A stretch of DNA of 45,920 bases from Acidobacteriota bacterium (GTDB lineage: Bacteria > Acidobacteriota > Vicinamibacteria > Vicinamibacterales > UBA8438): contig WTFV01000273.1 in assembly GCA_011523845.1 (NCBI GenBank), forward strand, positions 1-45,920, read 5' to 3'. Under the pieces are notes generated by a model. That model saw only the letters and a list, made by a program, of their open reading frames with translations. It was not told the origin of the DNA and searched no databases. Within the stretch, counting starts at the first letter, position 1, and each line of letters starts with the position of its first letter. The position numbers and the translations under genes were made by a program. Shown here piece by piece: positions 15,255 to 26,700 of the stretch.

Positions 15255-16898
15255 GTGCGCATCGCCGCCATCGACATCGGCACCAACTCGGTCCACATGA
15301 TCGTGGTGCAGGTGCGGTCCGACCACTCGTTCGAGATCGTCGACCGCGAGAAGGAGATGGTCCGTCTCGGCGCGGGCGGCCTGGGCGGGCGCGCCCTGAC
15401 CGATCTCACGATGCGCTCGGCGCTGCAGGCGCTCACGAAGTTCAAGCGCCTGGCCGAGTCGCACGAAGTGGACGAGGTGGTGGCGGCGGCGACCAGCGCG
15501 GTGCGGGAGGCCGAGAACGGACGCGAGTTTCTCGCCGCCATCCGGCAGCGGACCGGGATCCAGGTCCGCGTGATCTCCGGCACCGAGGAGGCGCGTCTGA
15601 TTCACCGCGCCGCCGTCTACGGCGTCGACGTCTCGGACGGCGCGGCCCTGGTCATCGACGTCGGCGGCGGGAGCGTCGAGCTGACGCTCGGGCGGGGGTC
15701 GCGGGTGCGCGTCGCCCACAGCCTCAAGCTCGGCGTCATCCGGTTGACGGAACGGTTCGTGCACAGCGATCCGATCACCCGGGCCGACGAACGGCGCATG
15801 GTGAGCTACGTCACGGAGGTGCTGACCCCGGTCACCGAGCAGATTCGGGCCGGCGGCTTCGCGCGTGTCGTCGGGACGTCGGGCACCATTCTGAGCCTCG
15901 GCTCGCTGGCGGTCGGCGAGGGCCGGGGGGTCGGTTCCGATGCGCTGCGCAACCGGCGCGTCAGCCTCAAGCAGTTGCGCCGCGTGCGCAAGGAGCTGAC
16001 GGCCCTGGACCTGGCCGGACGCATCGGCATGCCGGGGCTCGATCCGCGACGGGCGGACCTGGCCGTCGCCGGCTCCATTCTGATCTGCACGATGCTGCGG
16101 ATGCTCGGCGCGCGCGAGCTGACCCTGTGCGACCTGGCCCTGCGCGAGGGGCTGGCGCTCGACTACATCCACCGCAACCGGGCCCACATCGCCAAGGTGG
16201 AGCAGTACCCCGACGTGCGCCGGCGCAGCGTGATCGAGCTGGCCGAGCGCTGCAACTACAGCGCGCCGCACGCCCGGCAGGTCGTGCGGATGGCGCTGTC
16301 CCTGTTCGACCAGACCTCGGCGATTCACGGCCTGGGGCCGCGCGAGCGCGAGTGGCTGGAGTACGCCGCGCTGCTGCACGACATCGGCGTGCACATCAGC
16401 TACAGCCGGCATCACAAGCACTCCTACTACCTGATCAGGAACGGCGACCTGCGTGGCTTCGAGCCCCGCGAGATAGAGGTCATGGCGCTGGTTGCGCGTC
16501 ACCATCGCCGCGGGCTGCCCAAGCGTTCGCACGGCGGATACGGCGACCTCTCGGGGGCGCGGCGGCGCACCGTCAGGACCCTCTCGGCCATGCTGCGGGT
16601 GGCCGAGGGACTCGACCGCAGCCATGCGCAGAGCGTGGCGTCGGTCTCCGTCGTACCCGGAGCGCACGACTGTCTGCTGAAGTTGACGCCCTCCGGCGAC
16701 ACCGAGCTCGAGCTGTGGGCCGCCCAGCGCAACGTGGCGCCTCTCGAGTCGGTGCTGGGCCGCATCATCCGTTGCGAGGTCGACACGAAGCGGCGGCACT
16801 CGGGGATCCGCGGGGCGGCGTCGACGGGTCGACGCCGCGAAGCCGCCGCGCCTCGCACGCCCGCGCCGCGGCGGCGCGCCGGGCCGGACACCGCGTAG
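15255..16898 (+). CDS. Ppx/GppA exopolyphosphatase-family phosphatase with HD domain
   Basis: A 547-residue enzyme of the ASKHA fold that hydrolyses terminal phosphate of polyphosphate or pppGpp. The GTG at 15255 gives the canonical N-terminus MRIAAIDIGTNSVHMIV. Further phosphate-loop motifs are VIDVGGGSVELTLG and VVGTSGTILSLG. A C-terminal HD-type domain follows, with YAALLHDIGVHISYSRHHKHSYY and LVARHHRRGLPKRSH. This two-part layout is that of Ppx and GppA, which sequence alone does not separate. The last 30 residues are a basic, low-complexity tail. A longer form from ATG 15159 is possible but would add a non-conserved extension overlapping the CHAD start. The divergent CHAD neighbour favours polyphosphate. 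Confidence 0.92.
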   Translation: MRIAAIDIGTNSVHMIVVQVRSDHSFEIVDREKEMVRLGAGGLGGRALTDLTMRSALQALTKFKRLAESHEVDEVVAAATSAVREAENGREFLAAIRQRTGIQVRVISGTEEARLIHRAAVYGVDVSDGAALVIDVGGGSVELTLGRGSRVRVAHSLKLGVIRLTERFVHSDPITRADERRMVSYVTEVLTPVTEQIRAGGFARVVGTSGTILSLGSLAVGEGRGVGSDALRNRRVSLKQLRRVRKELTALDLAGRIGMPGLDPRRADLAVAGSILICTMLRMLGARELTLCDLALREGLALDYIHRNRAHIAKVEQYPDVRRRSVIELAERCNYSAPHARQVVRMALSLFDQTSAIHGLGPREREWLEYAALLHDIGVHISYSRHHKHSYYLIRNGDLRGFEPREIEVMALVARHHRRGLPKRSHGGYGDLSGARRRTVRTLSAMLRVAEGLDRSHAQSVASVSVVPGAHDCLLKLTPSGDTELELWAAQRNVAPLESVLGRIIRCEVDTKRRHSGIRGAASTGRRREAAAPRTPAPRRRAGPDTA

Positions 16899-17101
16899 GA
16901 GCGCCTTGTCGGACGGGCGCCTCGCCGCCCCGGTGCGACGCGGGGTTCACCACGGGCTGCTGACGGACGGCGGCGCGACGATCTACAATCCGGCGAGTCC
17001 GTTCGACGCGACGGCCGGCCGCATCGCCGGTTGGTGACGGCGGCACGACGAGGACTTCGGCGGCCGCCGGCCGCGCGCGCATCTGCTTCCAGGGAGACGT
17101 C
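16899..17101 (+). other. Intergenic region between ppx and yacG
   Basis: No confident gene. A 43-codon frame begins with TTG at 16906, just after an AGGAG at 16897-16901, and ends at 17037. Its product (start MSDGRLAAPVRRGV) resembles nothing I recognise and is as likely chance as a coupled small peptide. Confidence 0.3.
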
Positions 17102-17287
17102 GTGAGCAAGGAGCGGCGTTGCGTGCAGTGCCGGCAGCGTCCGATCGACCCGGAATGGCGACCGTTCTGCAGCGAGCGCTGCAGGCTCCTCGACCTGGGC
17201 AACTGGATCGACGAGCGCTACCGGGTTGCGAGTGAACCGACGGCAGCAGGGAATCAGGATCCCCTCGGCCGCGACCAGGGTTCCTGA
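17102..17287 (+). CDS. yacG: DNA gyrase inhibitor YacG-like zinc protein
   Basis: A 61-residue protein with the YacG zinc knuckle CVQC...FCSERCRLLDLGNWI: four cysteines in CxxC and CxxxC arrangement, followed by the family signature DLGxWxxExYR. YacG in E. coli binds GyrB and inhibits gyrase. Length and motif order match. It starts with GTG at 17102 after AGGGAG. It lies 50 nt before citrate synthase in the same direction; the two are not known partners. Confidence 0.88.
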   Translation: MSKERRCVQCRQRPIDPEWRPFCSERCRLLDLGNWIDERYRVASEPTAAGNQDPLGRDQGS

Positions 17288-17337
17288 GACCGACGCCGGA
17301 GGATCGACCGAGTAAAACCGGGGAGCGACAGGCAGGC

Positions 17338-18642
<1,305 letters not shown>

Positions 18643-20281
18643 GTGACGACCATCGCCGTGACGTCGTCGTGCTGCGGCGCACCCGCGGTGAAGCGCTCGA
18701 CGCCGGCGAAGATCTCCTGCAGCCGCGCCTCGCACCCGGACCCGGTCATGCCGGCCAGGCACGCCAGGAGGCGTTCGTCGCCGTACTCCTCTTCGGCCGC
18801 GTTCATCGCCTCCGAGACGCCGTCGCTGAAGACGACGAGGTAGTCGTCGGGTTGCAGGCGCAGCGTCCCTTCGTCGAAGGGCGTGCCGTCGAACAGGCCC
18901 ACCACCATCCCGCCGGTGTCGAGGCGTTCCACGCCGGTTTCGGTGACGACCACCGGCGCATTGTGCCCGGCGTTGCAGTAGATCAGCCGGCCGTCCGGGT
19001 ACAGCACGGCGTAGAAGAGCGTCACGAAGCGCCCCTGGATGCCGCGGCGGACGAGCGCCGTGTTCACGGTGGCCATCGTCGCCGCGGGTCCGGCCCCGAT
19101 GCTGCCTTCGGCCGCGAGCGAACCCTGCATCAGGGCGCCGAGCAGGGCGGCCGGGGGACCCTTGCCGGCCACGTCTCCGAGGGCGAACGCGAGCGCCCCG
19201 TCGGGCCGATCGATGTAGTCGAAGAAATCGCCGCCGATGGAACGGCACGGCAACGTCGCCGCCGCCGCCTCGAAGAATGCGCCGGACCGTTGCCGGTTCG
19301 GAAGCAGCGCCTGCTGGATCTCGGCCGCCGTCCGCATCTCGCGCTCCAGCTTCGCGTTCTCGAGCGCCGCCCGGTACAGCTCCGCGTTCTGAATGGCGAC
19401 CGCCGCCTCGTTGGCCAGCGTCTCGAGCGCGGCCTCGGTGTCCGGCGACAAGAGCGTCGCCCGGTCGCGGCCGTCGAGGTACAACACACCGATGCGCCGC
19501 CGCCCATCCTCGTCTTCCGCCGGCGCCGGCGCGTCCGAGAACTGCATCGACCGCAGCGGCACGCAGAGCACGTGGCGAATCCCCAACGCCACCGTGCCGA
19601 CGTGCCGGCCGGCGAGGTCGCCGCCGAGCAGGTCGGCCTCCATGCGGGTGCGGCCGGTGCGGAATACCTCCTCGGGAATCTTGCGGCTGGTGTCGAAACC
19701 GCTGCCGGGCAGGGTCTGCCGGCCGCGGGCGCGCGCCATCTTCAGGTCCAGAGCGCCGTCGTCGTTGGCGAGCATGATGAACCCGCGCTCGGCGCCGCTC
19801 ACCGCGATGGCCGAATCGATGACGAGCGCCAGCACGTCGTCGAGGACGCGGGCGGAGCTGAGCGCCCGGAGCCCCTCCAGCAACACCGCCACCTGGCGCA
19901 GATCGGCGCCCGTGGCCGCGTCGTCCTCGCCGTTCCGGCTGGCCGCGGCGACCGCGGCCGAATGGCGAAACACCAGCTCGCCGCCGCCGCGGCGGCCCAG
20001 CCGTACTCGATCGCCGTCGGCCAGCGCCCGCTCCGTTACCGGCTCGTCGTTGACGAACGTGCCGTAGCGCGACCCCCGGTCGCGGATCGCGTAGCGGCCG
20101 CCGGCCGCGACGATCTCCGCGTGGTCGCGGGACACCTCTCCGTGCGGCAGAACGAGGTCGCTCTCGGCGCGGCGGCCGAGGTGAAACGGGACCTTGTCTA
20201 TGGGCACCCGCCGACCCCCGGCGCCGGGTCCCTCGAGGCGGGCTCCGGTCATGCGTGCGCCATGCTATCGCAACCGGCGGT

Positions 20282-20554
20282 TCAACCGAGCCGCAGGCGC
20301 CACGCCAGCAGCCCCCCGGCACAGGCGAGCATCGCCCAGACGAGCGGCTCCGGCGGCCGGCCGCGCACGAGCTCGGCAACGAAGAACAGAACGACGCCGA
20401 GGAACACGACCGCGAGGAACAGGGCGGACCAGCGCCGCCGGCCGGGCTCTTCCAGAGGCGCCGGATCGCGCTCGCGCGCCGCCGTCGCGGCGCCGCACTT
20501 GTAGCAGATGAGGGCGTTGTCGGCGATCTCCTGCCCGCAGGCGTCACACGTCAT
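20282..20554 (-). CDS. Zinc-ribbon membrane protein
   Basis: A 90-residue protein starting at ATG 20554 after GGGGAG. The N-terminus is a zinc ribbon with two CxxC pairs (CDACGQEIADNALICYKC). Two hydrophobic helices follow (about residues 43-62 and 68-86), placing the ribbon on the cytoplasmic face (inference). Zinc-ribbon plus membrane-helix proteins are common and mostly uncharacterised. It sits between the pseudo-caspase and FHA-GAF-phosphatase genes with small gaps, so it is likely co-transcribed. Confidence 0.82.
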   Translation of the reverse strand: MTCDACGQEIADNALICYKCGAATAARERDPAPLEEPGRRRWSALFLAVVFLGVVLFFVAELVRGRPPEPLVWAMLACAGGLLAWRLRLG

Positions 20555-20574
20555 GATCTCCCCGTCCGTTCCGT

Positions 20575-21564
20575 TCAGCGCCCGTCGGTCAGACGCCGCA
20601 TGTCCCGCGATACCCGCGCCAGCTCCAGGAGAAGCCGCTCCAGCTCGGCGGCGTAGCGTTCCGGCGGCATCGATTCTCGCACCGCGCGGAGCTCGGCCAC
20701 CTCGACGTCGAGCGCGGCCCGGCGCGCCGCGAGCCGGTCCAGCTCGCCGCCCTGCCCGGCGGAGACGTCGTCCACGCCGGCCCCGACGTACACCGCGGCG
20801 GCCAGACCTGCCGGCGGGCCGCCCTCGCCGTTGCCGGCGTCGACACCCCGCCCGTCACCCGTGTCGTCGAGGAGCGCACGCTCCGTCGCCAGACGCCCGC
20901 GCTCCTGGTACCAGCGCCGCACGCCGGCGCTGGCATAGAGGAATGCCTCCCATACCGAGACGCGGCCGTTGCGGTCGAAATCGCTGGCCGCATCGACGAA
21001 CGCGCGGACGAGGAACTCCGGAAACACGGTCGCGTAGCGCTGCACCGGCGACTCGGTCGCCGTGATGACGACGCGGTCGGTCCCGGCCAGCGACGCGAGG
21101 AACGGCGCGCTGGCCGCCGTCGTGTTGACGAATACCAGCCGCCCGGGCAGCGCTTCGACCAGGGCGGCCCATTCCGCCGCGGCCAGATCGGGTCCGACGA
21201 GGTTGAACTTCGCCTCGCGGCCGTCGAACGTGCCGTGACCGAGCAGGAGCACGAACAGCACGGACTGCTCGTCCATGCGCGCGGCGAGCTCCCGGACCGC
21301 GCCCCGCACGCCCTCGCCGGTCGCACGCCCGATGCCCGGACCGGGCGTTTCGGCGAGCACCAGCAGGTGGTCGTCCCGGAACCCCGGCTGCGCCCGCAGG
21401 GCGGCGACGAGACCGGATCGCCAGCGGTCGTGGCGTTCCGCGTACTCCGGGCCGCCCGACGCACCCGACACGACGAGGGTGAAGTAGTCCCGCGCGGCGA
21501 CCTCGCCGGGAGCGATCAGCAGGGCGATCATCGCCGCCCCGGCGCGCCAGCCGCCCCGGATCAC
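20575..21564 (-). CDS. Caspase-fold protein without catalytic cysteine
   Basis: Exported protein of about 329 residues with a signal peptide (cut near VAARDY). The central part resembles legumain/caspase-like C13 peptidases of Acidobacteria: LFVLLLGHGTFDG, with the expected catalytic histidine, then VFVNTTAASAPFLASLAGTDRVVITAT, where the family has a cysteine. Here that segment reads NTTAAS and the whole protein contains no cysteine, so protease activity is unlikely. An EF-hand-like loop (DFDRNGRVSVWEAFLYA) follows, then a C-terminal coiled coil (about residues 275-325). I place the start at GTG 21564, whose GTGA overlaps the stop of the VWA gene; ATG 21594 is an alternative. It belongs to the MoxR-VWA cluster. 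The fold is inferred from motifs. Confidence 0.75.
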   Translation of the reverse strand: MIRGGWRAGAAMIALLIAPGEVAARDYFTLVVSGASGGPEYAERHDRWRSGLVAALRAQPGFRDDHLLVLAETPGPGIGRATGEGVRGAVRELAARMDEQSVLFVLLLGHGTFDGREAKFNLVGPDLAAAEWAALVEALPGRLVFVNTTAASAPFLASLAGTDRVVITATESPVQRYATVFPEFLVRAFVDAASDFDRNGRVSVWEAFLYASAGVRRWYQERGRLATERALLDDTGDGRGVDAGNGEGGPPAGLAAAVYVGAGVDDVSAGQGGELDRLAARRAALDVEVAELRAVRESMPPERYAAELERLLLELARVSRDMRRLTDGR

Positions 21565-23774
21565 CGCATGCCCCACAGGCGCCGGAGCGACCACTCCGCC
21601 GCGAGCAGCCCGAACAGCAGCATGAGCACCCCCGCATGGTGCCAGACTTCACGCGTCGCCGGGCGTGGATCGGCGCGGGCCGCGACCCGCAGGCGATCGA
21701 CCAGGTCGCCCAGCCGATCCGGATCGAGATACGCGCCGCCGGCGGTCTCCGCCGTGCGCCGGAGCAGATCCGCGTTCAGCCACGGATCCTCCAGCTCCGG
21801 GTCGGCGCCCCCCACCAGCACCCAGTCACTCGCGCGCCCGAGCTCCTGCCCGTCCCGGCCGACCGTCACGTCGATGCGATGCACGCCCGCCGCCAACGGG
21901 CCGGTGGAGACACGGTACGCACCGGTCGCGCCCGCCGCCTCGAGCTCTTCTTCCAGTCGCGGCTCGCCGGCCGGATCGCTGACCCGTACGCGCACGGCGG
22001 CATCCGCCACGGACCGGAACTCGTGGTCGCGCACCGAGACCTCCACCTCCAGGGGATCGCCGGCGGCGTCCGCGCCGCGGGCCGCGACCGCGATCGGGTC
22101 GACGGCGCCGGCCGTCAGCCAGCGGGCCACCTGTCCCCAATACCGTTCGTAGGTCCGATCGCCGGCAGGCAGCAGCATCCGCCAGCGCCACGTGGCGCGC
22201 CCGGCCAGGATCATCGACCGCCCGGCTCCATAGCGCTGGACGACGACCAGCGGCCGTGCGGAGCCGTCCTCCGAGGCGGCGATTGCGAGCACGGCGGCGC
22301 CCGGCCGCACGGGACCGAGCCGCACGCTGCCGGCCAGGGCCGGCGCCGACCGCCACCGGTTGCGCGACTCCTCGACGGTCGGCCCGAGCCGCAGCATCGG
22401 ATGGACGAGCCCCTTGGGGGTCGGCGCGAAGCGATGCGCGCCGTCTCCCCCGCGGCCCGCGTCGGTCAGGCCGAGCCGGTCCGCAAGCCGCGCCGGCAGC
22501 ACCGGCTCGAGCGCCGAGCCGAGGTAGCCTCGCCGCCGCAGGCTCGCCGGTCCGAACAGCAGCAGGCCGCCGCCGCGCTCGGAGACGAAGTCGGCGGTCA
22601 GGTCGAACTGGTCCGGCCGGAAGAACTCCGCCTCGATGTTGGCGAGCACGACGGCGTCGTACCGGAACAGCGCGGCGCGCGTCGTGGGGTAACCGGCCGC
22701 CAGCGCGCCCGTCCGCTCCGGGGCGCCCTGGACGTAGAAGGTCTGCTCCCCCCGATCGTTCTGCCCCTTCCGCACCACCGCGTCGAACGTGATCCCGGGA
22801 TCGGCCAGCCACGTCCGCTTGAGGAAGCTGTGCTCGTAGCCGGGCGATCCCTCCACGAGCAGCAGGCGGCGCGGCCGCCGGGGCGGGCGTACCAGGACCT
22901 GCCGGCGATTGTTGCCGGACACGAGCTCCGCCGCATCGACCGGGACCTCGACGGTGTACACGGACGCCAGCGCCGGATCGGGCGCCACCCGGAACACCGC
23001 GACAATCGGCGCGCCGTCCTGCTCGGGCCGAACGCGATGCACGCCGACGAGACGGCCGTCGGCACGCAACCGCACGTCGAAGGGCGCGTCGCCGAGCCCG
23101 CGGCTGACGACGATCGCGCTGACGTCGACGGCCGAGCCGCTTCCAATCGGCTGTCCCGACTCGAGGGCGGTCACCTCCCGGTCCGGCCCCGGGCGCGGGT
23201 GTCCGACGCCCAGGGCGTAGATCGGCGCGGGCGACCGAGCGGCGGCCTCGGCCAGGTCGCCGCTGTCGGTCGCGGCGCCGTCGGAGACGACGACGACCGC
23301 GGCGACGGCCCGCCCTGCGAAACGGGCCCGGACCTCGTGCAGGGCGCCGGCCAGGTCGGACCGTGCCGCCTCCGCCTCGAGCGCCTCGACGTCGACCGCG
23401 GCCAGCGTCTCGCCGAATGCCAGCGCCTCGACGTCGAAGGCCTCGCCGAGCGCGGGGAGCAGTCGATCCCGGACGAGCCGCCGGGCGGCGTCGATGCGCG
23501 GCGCGCCGTCCGCATCCGCAATCGCCATGCTGCGCGACTGGTCCACGAGGACGGCCACGGCGCCGTCGCCCGGCGGGGAAAGCTCCGTGCGCAACGGCCG
23601 CAGCAGCAGGAAGAGGACGACCAGGAAGGCGGCCAGGCGCAACGCGGTCAGGATGGCGCGCTTCCGGCGGGTCAGGTCGACCGGCGCGCGCGCATACGCC
23701 CACCACGCCACAATCGCCGCGGCCAGGACCGCGGCCGCGACGCCCCACCCCGGAATCGGTACGCCGATCTGCAC
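21561..23774 (-). CDS. Large VWA/GATase-like membrane protein of the MoxR cluster
   Basis: A 737-residue protein with two N-terminal membrane helices (about 8-27 and 40-60). A von Willebrand factor A-like domain follows with a MIDAS-type VLVDQSRSMAIAD and AVVVVSDGAATDSGD. The middle (about residues 290-450) resembles the glutamine-amidotransferase-like fold seen in these proteins (LLLVEGSPGYEHSFLKR, YDAVVLANIEAEFF, GGGLLLFGP). Ig-like sequence follows, and one C-terminal helix (GVLMLLFGLLAAEWSLRRL). This matches COG-level VWA proteins encoded beside BatA and DUF4175. It starts with GTG at 23774, 12 nt after the DUF4175 stop. A TATCGT hexamer 6 nt before the start could be an internal promoter. 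Confidence 0.88.
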   Translation of the reverse strand: MQIGVPIPGWGVAAAVLAAAIVAWWAYARAPVDLTRRKRAILTALRLAAFLVVLFLLLRPLRTELSPPGDGAVAVLVDQSRSMAIADADGAPRIDAARRLVRDRLLPALGEAFDVEALAFGETLAAVDVEALEAEAARSDLAGALHEVRARFAGRAVAAVVVVSDGAATDSGDLAEAAARSPAPIYALGVGHPRPGPDREVTALESGQPIGSGSAVDVSAIVVSRGLGDAPFDVRLRADGRLVGVHRVRPEQDGAPIVAVFRVAPDPALASVYTVEVPVDAAELVSGNNRRQVLVRPPRRPRRLLLVEGSPGYEHSFLKRTWLADPGITFDAVVRKGQNDRGEQTFYVQGAPERTGALAAGYPTTRAALFRYDAVVLANIEAEFFRPDQFDLTADFVSERGGGLLLFGPASLRRRGYLGSALEPVLPARLADRLGLTDAGRGGDGAHRFAPTPKGLVHPMLRLGPTVEESRNRWRSAPALAGSVRLGPVRPGAAVLAIAASEDGSARPLVVVQRYGAGRSMILAGRATWRWRMLLPAGDRTYERYWGQVARWLTAGAVDPIAVAARGADAAGDPLEVEVSVRDHEFRSVADAAVRVRVSDPAGEPRLEEELEAAGATGAYRVSTGPLAAGVHRIDVTVGRDGQELGRASDWVLVGGADPELEDPWLNADLLRRTAETAGGAYLDPDRLGDLVDRLRVAARADPRPATREVWHHAGVLMLLFGLLAAEWSLRRLWGMR

Positions 23775-23786
23775 GGGAACACGATA

Positions 23787-26700
23787 CTACCGGCGCTCGG
23801 GCCGGCGCGGGGAATGGTCCGCAAGGGCGCGATAGTAGCGGTCGATGAGCGCGCGGTAGGCCTCCGGAACCTCCTCGGCGGGGCCGACGTCGAGACGCCC
23901 TCCGGTCGTGACCGCCTGCAACGCCCCCGCGCGGTCCGACTCGAACGCCTCGATCGCCTCTCGGACGCCGTCGCGCAGGCTTTCCCACGCGGCGAAGTCC
24001 TGCTCGAACGCCTGGAGCGCCGGGCCGCCGCCGGCCGGGCGGGACGCCTGGCGGGCCAGCTCTTCCAGAACACCGGGGCGCGCCGCGCGGATTGCCTCCT
24101 GCAGCTCCGGCAGCGATTCCAGCCGGCGGAGGAGCTCGCGGGCGGCCGCCCCGACGGCGGCCGACTCGCGGTCGATCTGCTCGCCCTCGGCGGACCGATC
24201 GCCGCCCCCGGAACGCGTCTCTCCGGCCTGCCCCGATTCCATTCCGATGCGGCCGAGCCGCTCTTCCAGCGCCTCGAGGCTCCGGCGCACCGCCTCGGCG
24301 GCCTGCAGCTCGGCCGCGAGCCGCCGGCCTTCGTCGGCCGCGGCGGCCTCGCCGGCGCCGGCCAGCTCCCGCCCCAGATCGCGCAGCCGATCGAGCGCCT
24401 CGCGAGCCTGCCCGGCCGCTTCCGCAATCTCACCGCGGCGCAACTCGGCCAGCGCGCGCCGCATCGGCTCGCCGATACCCGCGGCGTCGCGTTCGTTCGG
24501 GTCGGAAGCTGCGGACGCGCCGGGCGACTCGCCGGCTTCCGGCGCCGTGGAGGAATCGCGAGACGCAGTCGCCCCGGAATCTCCCGAGGATGTCGACGAG
24601 CGGCGCGAGCCGGTGGATTCCGATCCGGACACCCGGCTCGACCGCCCGCCCGAGCGCGCCTCGATCTCGCGTTCGAGCGCCTCGGCCCGCGTGCGAAGCT
24701 CCTCCTGCTCGCGCGTGAGCCGCTCGAGAACGCGAGCCGCCTCTTCGTCGCCGAGCGCCTCGCGCCGGCGCGCCAGGTCCTCCTGCGCACGGCCCAGCGC
24801 CGCCTGCCGCTCCGCCAACTCCCGCACGCGACGCAGCGCATCGCTCTCCGCACTCGATTCGGCCGGGGGCGCCGAGGCTCGGTTCTCGTAGTTCGTCTCC
24901 TGCTCGCGACGCAGGTCGCGGTCGAACAGCCGCGACAGGTCTTCCCGCGGCTGCCAGGCCGCCGACCGCCCGCTGCCGCCCCGCGAGACGCGCGTGCGCC
25001 GAATCGCGGCCTGCGCGCGCAGCAGCGCGGCCAACGCCTCCATCTCGAACGGCAGGGCGGTGTTCGTCGCGGCGGCTCGCAACGCGGCATCGGCCCGCGC
25101 CATGGCGTCCACCGCGGCGGCCAGGGCCTCCCGCTCCGCTCGCACACCCCCGCGCCGCAGCGCTCGCGCCGCGGCGCCGAGCGCCGTCTGCCGCAACTCG
25201 GCCTGCGCGTCCGCCACCGCCAGAAGATCCGCATCGTCGGCCGCCAGATCCGGCCGGCCGTCCAGCCGCCAGGTCGCGGCGATGATCTCCTTCTGCACGC
25301 CAGCGAGCTGCCCTACCGTACCCGCGTCCATCGACAGCGACGACTGGCTCGGCGCATCCTCGAACTCCCGCTCGAAGGGGCCGACCTCCAGAAAGTAGAT
25401 GTCGCTGCGCGTCTCGCGCGCGTGCGCCGGGTTGGCGTCGCCCGCGCGGACGTAATAGCTGATGACGTCGCCCGGCGAGACGCCGAGATCCTCCGCGTAG
25501 AGGGTATGGACGCCGTCCCCGCGCGCCATCGGTTCCGCGCCGAGCAGATCGACGATCCGCTCGGCGCCCCCGGCGACCGCGTACACGAGATCGAACCGTG
25601 CAAGGGCGAAGTCGTCCTCGGCTCGCGCCTCGATGACCACCTCCTCGAGCGGCGTAATCTCGCGGTCTCCGCCGGGCCGGCGGACCTCGACGAGCGGCGC
25701 GCCATCGGCCGCGGCCCGAATGACGTAGGCCGCGTCGGATCGGTTCGACAAACCGTCCTCGTCGCGCAGCGCGACGCGATACGTATCGTCGCGGGTGACC
25801 TCGAACGATGCGGACAGCACTGCCGGCGCGTCGCTCCGCAGGCCGATGGCGCCGCCTGCGGCCAGCCGCAGCGAACCGCCCCCGATCGGCTTGTCGGCGT
25901 GCACCGTCACCGTCACCACCGTGCCTTCCGGGGCGAACACGTCGCCGCCGGTTTCCACGCGGGGATCGAGACCGGTGTGCGCGGGATACGCGTAGGCGAC
26001 GTCGATACGCGCCACGCGCGGCGCGTGGAGCACGGTCACCGGGAAGTCGTCGGACTCGATCCCCGCCGCCGCCACCCGGTAGGTGAAGCTCGCCGACGCG
26101 GGCGGCATCGTCACCGCGAACCCGGCGCCACGCGGTTGCATGGCCACCGTCGCGCGCCCGCCGGCCGCGCCGGTGACCGTCACCCGGGGAACCGACCGTC
26201 CAAGCGCTCCGAGGGTATCGCCGAGGCGCGCCCGCACTTCCAGCGACTCGCCCGCGACCAGACGCGCCTCGCCAGGCTCGACGCTGAGCGTCGCGCCGAA
26301 CGGAGCCGCGTACAGCCACGCGCCACGCGCGATCCGCCCCAGCTCGCCGGCGCCGACGAGCAGCAGGGTCGCAAACGCGGCCGCGGCGCCCACCCCGCCG
26401 GCAACGGCGCGGCGAACCACCCGGCCGGCGATCACGTGGTCGAGATCGACACCGCGCGAGCGGCGCGCCGCGTCGTCCAGCACGCGGCCGCCGAAGGGCG
26501 ACGGCGTCTCGCCGAGATCGATCGCGCTCGCCAGCCGATCCTGCAACTCCGGACAGCGCTCTTCGACGTAGCGCGCCACCCGGCGGTCGGAGGGGCCGCG
26601 CCTGAACGGCCGGAGCGTCCAGGCGGCGAAGCCGGCGCACGCGCCCGCCGAGCCGGACGCCAGCAGCGCCATGACCAGGTCGGACGGCGCCAGCGAACGG

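Noticed and set aside
16906..17037. 43-codon TTG-start frame after ppx
   Set aside because: It has an AGGAG nearby but a rare start codon and no recognisable sequence. Kept only as a note in the intergenic entry.
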